Assembly: GCA_905250025.1 (NCBI GenBank)
Contig: CAJNOJ010000411.1
Location: 1 to 64,000 of the forward strand
Source: Adineta ricciae
Lineage: Eukaryota; Rotifera; Eurotatoria; Adinetida; Adinetidae
Reading direction: 5' to 3'
Length of the DNA stretch: 64,000 bases
A program made the translations under genes and the position numbers. The notes under the pieces were generated by a model. It saw nothing but the letters and a program-made list of their open reading frames with translations. It was not told the DNA's origin and ran no database searches. Positions 56,827 through 64,000 of this stretch are shown here, in pieces (the first letter of the stretch is position 1; every line of letters begins with the position of its first letter).

Positions 56827-59800
56827 ATGTCTTCGAAACACCAAACAAGTCAGACATGGATTTTAGCTGATGAACTCGAAAAACTTTTAACCAACAAGTC
56901 TGCTGAAAGAAAACTTCAAACTGTAATAAAGAACGCGGCATATATACATGATTTATTTGTTAAATTAGTCACCGTGATTGAACAGTATGATAAACAAGGA
57001 AAAAATATCGATCAACAAGCAGATTTTTCGGAACAATTATCAAGTTTCAAAGAGTTAATTGAGGAAAAGATTGAAAACTCAAGTGAAAATGTTGGTATAA
57101 TTTCATCATTGGAAAATTGTTTAGCAGCTATAATAGAGCATTATCGACTGATTCGCAATAATGTTCAAACTTTGGAAGATATTAACCAAAAGATCAAGGA
57201 AAAAGTTCAAGGAAAAAGGAATAAAAATGATATTGGTCGATTAATTATTCGAGCTATTGATGAGAAAATACCAGATTTGATTTCTTTTGATCCTCGTGGT
57301 CTGAAATCTGAAAGGGAAAAATCAGATATTCTAAAACAATATTATGATCATTTTCTCAATTATACACCATTGATTCGAGAATTGTCAGAAAATATCTTCG
57401 ACAATGACGCAGAATATATTTTCAAATTGGAAAATTTACAAGCGAAACTATTGAGCAAAAACTCGGTTAATATTAAAGATTATTTTTTAAAATTAAAAGA
57501 CAAAATTCTCGATGAGAACCGAAGTTATTCAACTGAAGTTTTATTACGAAGTTTCGTTCAAAATCCATTGGTACACATCAGTGTTTCTAATAGTTCGAAG
57601 TTTTATTCTTCACAATTGATTCAAATATTTGAAAAACTAATCACATCAGATTACCAAAGATGCATTGAACCGTTGACAACATTAATATATCACTTCGATC
57701 GAACCATTTTTAAACATTTCAATTTAACTATATTTGAAAAGAATGAAATTCTCGATTGTATTTTCAAAACTCTCTACGATAAAGGTATTGAATTATATTC
57801 GAATTCCAACGGGTCGATTTGCAGGAAAAACTTCGAAGGAAAATTCGCGGACTTCTTCGAGTTAATCTTATCGAAAAAACCGGAACTATTGCATCGATTA
57901 CGAGATTTGGTTATTGACGAAAACAACAGCAAAGGAACCTTTGATTTACTATCGAATATCTATGGTCAACATATTCAAAGTTTAAAATTCAATCTCTCAA
58001 ATGATATTACCATTGTTAAGCATTGTTTCAATTATCTTTATCTAAAATCATTACAATATGAAAAACTTGCTGATATACCCAAACCATCATTAGTTGCGCG
58101 GTTATTATTCTATATTCATACGCATGATAACCAAATGTGTTCACACGAGACTGAAAAGAAACATGAAGAAGATTTACTTGGTTTGAAAAATGTTTTCCTT
58201 CAAGTTTACAATGAAGAGAATTGCATTCATTTGAATTGTCTTATTGAAATTTTGAAAATGTTTATGAATATTCAAACGTATGACTTTCGTTTGAGAACTA
58301 TTAGTACAGCTATTTGCAAATTAAAAGATACGTGGAATCCGAATGAAAAATTCCATATAAAAATTCAAACGTTACGAGAGTTTTTCAATCACACGAATAA
58401 TGAAAAGGAGCTTTGTTTACGTTTAGTACGATCATTTAATATTCATTTATTGAACGATATTTTCGAAGATAAGAATGTCGTTTTAACAAAATTATCGGAA
58501 TACAATCCCAATTTCAAATTATTTCTTGAGATAAGTAATGAATATGAAAATATTTTTCATATTGATCGTAATTTAACTCCGGGATTTAATATTCCATATT
58601 ATTTATCTCTTCAATTAATTCACGATGAACGATACAATAGTACAGCAAAGAATCAACAAATTCTCATGGCGGTTTTATTCAAAGTATTGAATTCTTCATC
58701 GGAAAAAGATAAAGAAGAATTCTTGAGAAGTACAAATGAATTCAACAACGAATTTATGAAATTATTTCAATCAGTTAATCAATTAATCGAGTTTTATAAT
58801 CAAAGCGACTATAAAGATATTCGTCATGATCTACAACGAATGTCCATTGGATATATTTTAAATGGTTTTGGCAGAAAAAATGATGGAAATTTACATGAGA
58901 GAAATGAATATGTAAGAACAATTATTGAAAATATGATTAATTACAAATTTGAACATGTGACTAAAGTAATTGACTCTACGAAATCAAATACTGAAGTATT
59001 CAATATGTTTGATAGAATAATAAAAAGAAAAGATGATTATAATTTCTACGATTGGACAGCAAATACCAGTAAATTAGGTGACAAATTATATTTCTTATAT
59101 TGTTATCATCAATATTCAAAAGATCAGTTTGATACGTGGTTTAGAGAAATCAATCGAAATATAACCGATGAAAGTTATGTAAGAATTCAAGATCATAGAA
59201 AATCAGTCGAAAATGATTTTGAAGAGAATAGTGATGCATTGAAACATTTGAATATTAATTATTTACAACATAATCAAGTTGGTGCATTAGCGTTAATCTA
59301 TGATTATCTGGCGGAAGATTCATCGACAAGCAAAGCGAATCTCTTTATGAAAATCGGCACGGGTCAAGGAAAATCGTTAATAATTGCCGAAACAGTTCGA
59401 AAAATTGTTCAAATGAGTCGTAAATCTACTGGACCAAAGCAAAAGATATTTGTTATCACATGCTCAGATCGTCTAGCTAAAATGGACTTTGAAAATTTTC
59501 AAAGATATTACACATATCTTGATATTCAATCCATTTATTGTTCGAATGACAGTTCTATAAAAGATTTTTCTGATGCAGATGTTATCTATGCTGATTTAAA
59601 CACTTATTTCAATGTCTTAAGAAAATATGGATTTAATGCGTTGATAAAATCAGAGCCAATCAATTTGCCCGATCTTAATGATGCTATATTAATTATGGAT
59701 GAATTTGATAGTTTAGTTCTCGATTATGATCATATATTTCAAGTAGTATATCGTTTTAAATTAGAAAATTATAATGAAACAATGCGTCTTGATCATAAAG

Positions 59801-60870
59801 ATGATGTTCGAAAATTATTTCATGGAGTATTTTCAAAAGAAGTGGAACAGAAATTTGAAACTCTTATTGACCGTTGGTGCGAAAAACTCTTATGTGAAAA
59901 ACAGGAAGAAGATGCGAAAAATGACAGTAGAATGTTTCAAGATGCACTGGGGAACGAGCATACATTCAGTAGTTCGTTTTTGAAAGGATTGTTGCAAGGA
60001 TCCACAGCTAATTTTGTTCATTTTTATTTGCATCCTTTGGTGTTTTATTGCAAATTTAAACACATTATCGGATTCTCAGGAAGTATAACATTAAACGGAA
60101 TGGATCAATTAAAAACTTTATTTGATAATAAAAGTTGTCTTTATTATGAAATTCCACCATTTTTCGGCTTGTCAAACCTTCGAAATAATCGAACATTTGA
60201 AAACCAACCAGGTATTGTGGTGAAAGACACACATGACTATTTAAATGCAATTCAAGAAGAAATCAAACGTCGCCATTCGGAACAGCCAATTCTCATATTC
60301 GCCGATTCATTCAAGAAATCCTTTCAAGAAAAATCGGATTATCAATGCATCTATGAAAAACTAATCGAAGCGAAACAAACATACCTTACAAACTCAACGA
60401 TTATCAAAATCATGGAAGAAACGGATATTCATGAAAATATCCATAGAATTGGTAGACTCGGTTCAATCACGTTAGCAACTCGAATCATTGCTCGTGGTGC
60501 TGATATAAAAGTGCATAAAAATATCAAAAAGGGTTTACATTTACTACTAACATATTATCCTGAAAGAGAAAATGTTTACATACAAATGCTTGGTCGAACT
60601 GCAAGACAAGACGCAAAAGGTTCTTATTCCGAGATAACAAGGACGCCGAAAAATTTTGTTGATGTAGTTGAAGTCAAAGTTGATCCAAGAAAGAAAGTCT
60701 ATCATAATGTCAATGAATATTTTTACAAAAACATACCTTCAAATTTCAAAGATCAAAATTTGGCTATCAAATGGAATCTATTTTCGTGTTTAATGCAACA
60801 AATGTCCGACGCAGAATTGGATCAAAATGACCTAATTAAATTTATTAATAGCAATATTTTTAACTTGTAA
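56827..60870 (+). CDS. SecA-type DEAD-like helicase/translocase, eukaryotic, 1347 aa
   Basis: One uninterrupted exon. Residues 1 to about 810 are helical, Lys/Glu/Asn-rich and of no family I recognise. The motor is C-terminal: Walker A MKIGTGQGKS (about 841-850), VITCSDRLA (motif Ia region), Walker B LIMDEFD (about 953-959), the GFSGSITL motif III equivalent, ARGAD, and motif VI QMLGRTARQDAKG (about 1254-1266). GTGQGKS, DEFD and the RGAD...GRTARQ pair match SecA rather than ordinary DEAD-box helicases. The SecA preprotein cross-linking and C-terminal zinc parts were not seen, so protein export is unlikely. It starts 108 bp after the SNTX fusion gene on the same strand. Confidence 0.85.
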   Translation: MSSKHQTSQTWILADELEKLLTNKSAERKLQTVIKNAAYIHDLFVKLVTVIEQYDKQGKNIDQQADFSEQLSSFKELIEEKIENSSENVGIISSLENCLAAIIEHYRLIRNNVQTLEDINQKIKEKVQGKRNKNDIGRLIIRAIDEKIPDLISFDPRGLKSEREKSDILKQYYDHFLNYTPLIRELSENIFDNDAEYIFKLENLQAKLLSKNSVNIKDYFLKLKDKILDENRSYSTEVLLRSFVQNPLVHISVSNSSKFYSSQLIQIFEKLITSDYQRCIEPLTTLIYHFDRTIFKHFNLTIFEKNEILDCIFKTLYDKGIELYSNSNGSICRKNFEGKFADFFELILSKKPELLHRLRDLVIDENNSKGTFDLLSNIYGQHIQSLKFNLSNDITIVKHCFNYLYLKSLQYEKLADIPKPSLVARLLFYIHTHDNQMCSHETEKKHEEDLLGLKNVFLQVYNEENCIHLNCLIEILKMFMNIQTYDFRLRTISTAICKLKDTWNPNEKFHIKIQTLREFFNHTNNEKELCLRLVRSFNIHLLNDIFEDKNVVLTKLSEYNPNFKLFLEISNEYENIFHIDRNLTPGFNIPYYLSLQLIHDERYNSTAKNQQILMAVLFKVLNSSSEKDKEEFLRSTNEFNNEFMKLFQSVNQLIEFYNQSDYKDIRHDLQRMSIGYILNGFGRKNDGNLHERNEYVRTIIENMINYKFEHVTKVIDSTKSNTEVFNMFDRIIKRKDDYNFYDWTANTSKLGDKLYFLYCYHQYSKDQFDTWFREINRNITDESYVRIQDHRKSVENDFEENSDALKHLNINYLQHNQVGALALIYDYLAEDSSTSKANLFMKIGTGQGKSLIIAETVRKIVQMSRKSTGPKQKIFVITCSDRLAKMDFENFQRYYTYLDIQSIYCSNDSSIKDFSDADVIYADLNTYFNVLRKYGFNALIKSEPINLPDLNDAILIMDEFDSLVLDYDHIFQVVYRFKLENYNETMRLDHKDDVRKLFHGVFSKEVEQKFETLIDRWCEKLLCEKQEEDAKNDSRMFQDALGNEHTFSSSFLKGLLQGSTANFVHFYLHPLVFYCKFKHIIGFSGSITLNGMDQLKTLFDNKSCLYYEIPPFFGLSNLRNNRTFENQPGIVVKDTHDYLNAIQEEIKRRHSEQPILIFADSFKKSFQEKSDYQCIYEKLIEAKQTYLTNSTIIKIMEETDIHENIHRIGRLGSITLATRIIARGADIKVHKNIKKGLHLLLTYYPERENVYIQMLGRTARQDAKGSYSEITRTPKNFVDVVEVKVDPRKKVYHNVNEYFYKNIPSNFKDQNLAIKWNLFSCLMQQMSDAELDQNDLIKFINSNIFNL

Positions 60871-61371
60871 CTTTTGGTTTTTAGAAGAGTAGAACGAAAA
60901 TGTCTGCTTAGAAATAGCAGTCATTACACAAGAATCACTCCCAATGTCGTAGAAAGCCATGTTATTGAATTTATTGTAGATGTGAATTAGAACTTTAGCT
61001 TTGAGGGTGGGTGTGGGTGACTGAGTAATGTAGTTCAGGTCTATTAAAAGTTAATTGTGGTGATATTTTGAAACATCTCCTATTTTATTTATGAGAGAAA
61101 AAAGTGAGAATAATTCGTGTTACTATATGCCAAAAAGTATTGAAAAAATGACACTTTTTTGTGAGGTGAGAATATTTTAATAGATGATTATAAAACATGC
61201 AAACTATGTGTAGAAAATAAGGATATAGGGGAAAGTCAGATGTACTTAAAATACTGAAGATTTTGTAAGCAATAGTTCGATATTGTAGATAAACAAGCGG
61301 TTAATTTCGTTTATTGTGTCGCGATCAACAAACAAACAAAAAACTACAGGTTAATTATTAGAAGTAGTTTA
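60871..61371. other. Convergent intergenic region
   Basis: AT-rich with a G-rich patch near 61010-61025 (gggtgggtgtggg). No gene. Confidence 0.4.
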
Positions 61372-62175
61372 TTAAATCAAATAAAGAAAGAAAACAAGAA
61401 GAAAATAATATTTTGGTATGAAAGAGTTCACACCGGAATTTACGTCGATGAATTCCCATGGATAATAATTATTTGCTATTTGAATCATCTGTTTGATTTT
61501 TTCTTGCGTATTACATAAATTTCCCTTATTGCAAGTGTAACCAAGATGATTCCAGTCCAAGGGAAGTTCCGAACTGCCTTGTACAAGTGTTATATCATAA
61601 TATAGATATTGAAATATAGTCTGCGAGCTTGTATTTCTACATTCACCTTTAAAATCAGGTCTCCTATTCTCGATAATTTCATATCCATGGCATCCGTAAG
61701 CATTGATACACGACTTCGGTTGATTATGATTATCTGCACATTGTTGAACGTTGGTGCCGGTCGGGTCATACAATTCATTCTGTAATTCGGTTAAAACCGA
61801 TTGTTTGCTAATCAACGTTGATATTGTTGTTCGATAAAACACCTTCGCACAATCATTTGCGTCTTTACATTTGTAGGTTACATTCGAAAATAACATTTTC
61901 GGTTGAGCGAATTTGTTTTTAACTAAAAGATTAATTTCAAATGTTCTATTCAGAGCATCGCCATTTGCTAAATCCAACCGGATTTCCTTCGCTAGATAAT
62001 CTATATGAAAAACTGCTTGACAGGCAACACTTTCCACTATTTGTCCTTCGCATTTCGATGGGAAATCCGTTGCACGATCGAATGATAGAACAGTATTATC
62101 GCACTTGGTACACTGAAGACAGTTCGCAGAAGCGAAATAGAAAAATAGAAGCGCTATTTGAATCCAGGACAGCAT
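61372..62175 (-). CDS. Secreted, Cys-rich, probably GPI-anchored Ly6-like protein
   Basis: The product is 267 aa if translation starts at the ATG at 62175, which places a signal peptide (MLSWIQIALLFFYFASANC) at the N-terminus; an upstream in-frame ATG at 62223 is less likely. The mature part opens CTKCDN and has about a dozen Cys, ending in a CNKGNLCN motif typical of Ly6/uPAR three-finger domains. Several N-x-S/T sequons are present. The last 15 residues are hydrophobic (YYFLLVFFLYLI), consistent with a GPI signal. Surface location is likely; the partner is unknown. It is convergent with the SecA-like gene. Confidence 0.72.
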   Translation of the reverse strand: MLSWIQIALLFFYFASANCLQCTKCDNTVLSFDRATDFPSKCEGQIVESVACQAVFHIDYLAKEIRLDLANGDALNRTFEINLLVKNKFAQPKMLFSNVTYKCKDANDCAKVFYRTTISTLISKQSVLTELQNELYDPTGTNVQQCADNHNQPKSCINAYGCHGYEIIENRRPDFKGECRNTSSQTIFQYLYYDITLVQGSSELPLDWNHLGYTCNKGNLCNTQEKIKQMIQIANNYYPWEFIDVNSGVNSFIPKYYFLLVFFLYLI

Positions 62176-62350
62176 TGTTAGTGAAGTCTTGAGAGTAAAA
62201 AACTGAATGAATGTGCATGACATGCTTAGATAACGAAACTCCTATGTTATCGCACTCATGATGACTTAGATTTCTTTTGTCACAATGAAAAAAAAAGGTT
62301 TTATTAGTAAAACTTTCATTTTCGATATATTGTGAATACAAGAGATGTAA

Positions 62351-64000
62351 TTAGATTTGCATGGGTTGTATTTCGTGTTGTTTCATAAGAATTTCTTGAC
62401 TTTTTCCAATTGCATTCAGTTGTTCATTCATCATCGGCAGCTCTCGCATGCTCTCGATCCATTGATAAATCACATTTAGATTTCCGTGTTCATCTTTGGA
62501 GATAATATTGCTTGTTCGTTCTTCGTAACGTTGTTTCCATTGAACTAGTTCTTTGACTAATTGAACATTGAGATAGTTTGTTTCGGATCGACGACAGATG
62601 TATGTTTCCTGTTCGATCATGCGGATCAATTGAACTAGGAGTTCGTTTTGTTTTGTGCAACATGCAACATGTCGAAGAAAGTAAGCGAATTCGATACACG
62701 CATCACGGAGAATCGCCAGTTGATCTTTCAATTCACTAATTTGTTTTGTCGACGGGCGATTTAGCAGTTTATAATCGAGCAGGTAATCAATTGGAATGTG
62801 TTTGTTTGGTGAACATTGACAACTAGTGCAACATGCTCGTCGAATATCGTGTGGAACGTCAGCAATGATTCCGAAATTTCCTACTTTGATTATCTTTGGA
62901 GGACATGAAAGACAGAGATAGATCGGCCGATGAATCACAATCGGACGTAATTCGATCGATTGATTCGGAGATTCGATATTCCACAGAGTTATATTTCGAA
63001 GCGTGTTCCTCACTGTTTCAACAAGCGGACGGATGAGATGATTGATTTGAAACTGAGCATGTTTGATTGATTTCCAGCCAGTTGTCAAAGAATACGGAGT
63101 CAGTTTTGTACGAATGTAATTAACCAATCGATGAGATTCGTTCAGGGATGTTGACCAACTGAGTTCATAGTTGGATTTTTCTTTGGGATGAAACGATAAA
63201 CCTTGATTGCGTGCAACTAAATAACGAAATGCTTCGCTATCGAAACAGAATGTATTTTCGCTGCTGAATGGAATGTTTTCGAATGGCAGAGAATCGAACA
63301 ATGAATTCAATAACGGAGCAGTGTTACCAGGTGTGAAGAAGGTTGAACGAGTGTTGGTAAAGCAAAAGGTTAAACACCGAGAAATATTTGCGCCGAGATA
63401 ATCGAATAGTTGAGTCAAACATGAACGGACGAACGGATTCAATTGGGAGAGGTTTGGTTTAAGGAGAAAACAAATAGCATTGATGTGCGTATAGTGTTGA
63501 ATGTATTGAAAAATTTCTTCTAAATTATGATTGTCTTGATTGATCGCTGGAGTGTCGATCAGACACAATTTGCTTCCGTCGTCCAAATGAAACACATAAG
63601 TTTTACAATGTTGTGTAACCGACTGATCGCGTTGACGAAAATTTTCATTATCTGAATCACCGAATTCGATTGTTTTTTCCTCAGCATTTTCACCAACAGT
63701 CATTTGAAACGAAACGGGAATGAGTACAGCAGTTTTATCCGATTCAGCTTGATCGAATCGATCATAGGTTAGATAATTCATAAACGCATTGACAAATAGA
63801 GATTTTCCAACTCCAGTTTCACCTAAAAGCAAAACATTGTAAACTTCATTTGACCTGGGTACGACTGGTTTCTGTGGTATTGGATTTGTTTCGCTCGACA
63901 ATGATGATGATGAACTTGAGATTTCCACAGCTGAATCTGTTGTAACTAAATTATTCGACATTTCACTCAACGAATCTGTTTCGGTGATCGTTTCATGATC
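62351..64000 (-). CDS. P-loop GTPase (AIG1/septin-like), 5' end probably beyond window
   Basis: The frame is open from the window edge to the stop at 62351; the first ATG is at 63961 (536 aa), but in-frame codons continue to 64000. The GTPase part (numbered from that ATG) has YNVLLLGETGVGKS (P-loop 47-54), a threonine-containing switch region, LIDTPAI (DxxG replaced by DTPA) and a CFTNTRS block in the NKxD position. A Cys-rich segment (about 345-380, CLSC, CCTSC) and a helical C-terminal region follow. I know this GTPase type from animal proteins that also carry SNTX modules, often N-terminal to it, so an SNTX part beyond 64000 would not be surprising. Confidence 0.78.
   Translation of the reverse strand, partial: DHETITETDSLSEMSNNLVTTDSAVEISSSSSSLSSETNPIPQKPVVPRSNEVYNVLLLGETGVGKSLFVNAFMNYLTYDRFDQAESDKTAVLIPVSFQMTVGENAEEKTIEFGDSDNENFRQRDQSVTQHCKTYVFHLDDGSKLCLIDTPAINQDNHNLEEIFQYIQHYTHINAICFLLKPNLSQLNPFVRSCLTQLFDYLGANISRCLTFCFTNTRSTFFTPGNTAPLLNSLFDSLPFENIPFSSENTFCFDSEAFRYLVARNQGLSFHPKEKSNYELSWSTSLNESHRLVNYIRTKLTPYSLTTGWKSIKHAQFQINHLIRPLVETVRNTLRNITLWNIESPNQSIELRPIVIHRPIYLCLSCPPKIIKVGNFGIIADVPHDIRRACCTSCQCSPNKHIPIDYLLDYKLLNRPSTKQISELKDQLAILRDACIEFAYFLRHVACCTKQNELLVQLIRMIEQETYICRRSETNYLNVQLVKELVQWKQRYEERTSNIISKDEHGNLNVIYQWIESMRELPMMNEQLNAIGKSQEILMKQHEIQPMQI

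Noticed and set aside
56827-60870. SecA of a bacterial contaminant or plastid
   Set aside because: Flanks are intron-bearing animal-type genes, base composition matches neighbours, and export-specific parts are absent.
61008-61026. G-rich patch gggtgggtgtggg resembling bdelloid telomeric repeat
   Set aside because: Only one or two units and no tandem array; chance in an intergenic stretch.

Overview
The window looks like nuclear DNA of a bdelloid rotifer (Adineta/Rotaria type). The evidence is AT-rich DNA, genes on both strands, and many short GT-AG introns of about 50-135 bp whose phases I could join by hand. Families known to me from bdelloids are present (divergent two-TM ectodomain proteins, alpha-kinases, stonustoxin-like (SNTX) and SecA-like proteins), alongside intronless genes of bacterial or fungal appearance. 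Species assignment is inference. I saw no rRNA, tRNA, CRISPR array or complete transposon.

Layout. 1-3.8 kb: a minus-strand gene made of three tandem TM-ectodomain-TM units joined by introns, running off the left edge. 4.2-5.5 kb: abutting relics of a sulfatase and a GPCR. 6.2-15.1 kb: plus-strand F-box protein, short kelch protein, secreted RidA-like protein, GPCR, secreted BTRD1-repeat serine hydrolase and alpha-kinase. 15.3-19.7 kb: divergent RBR-type E3 (minus) and ubiquitin protease (plus). 19.9-24.6 kb: two minus-strand genes, one of unknown six-exon type and one with an array of PBZ-like zinc fingers. 26.7-32.3 kb: sulfotransferase, pentameric ligand-gated channel and BIR-BIR-RING IAP. 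33.6-34.5 kb: a second GPCR. 35.1-43.0 kb: a small family of single-TM proteins with a discoidin-like ectodomain (two intact copies, two relics). 43.3-49.1 kb: bacterial-like secreted protein (with an assembly duplication at a single N), U-box/kinase pseudogene, unknown 341-aa protein, alpha/beta hydrolase and a 64-aa potato-inhibitor-I protein that ordinary ORF length cut-offs would miss.

The most striking stretch is 51.9-64 kb. A 15-exon gene joins in one reading frame an SNTX/MACPF-like module, two neuronal-calcium-sensor-like EF-hand modules and a whole EF-Tu-like GTPase (1295 aa). Only 108 bp downstream lies an intronless 1347-aa SecA-type helicase. Beyond that are a secreted Cys-rich protein and a dynamin/AIG1-like GTPase open to the right edge. 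SNTX, GTPase and SecA-like modules in one place suggest a stress or immune effector locus; that role is inference.

Multipart gene models were built by reading splice sites and checking that exon lengths keep phase. No transcript data or database search was available.
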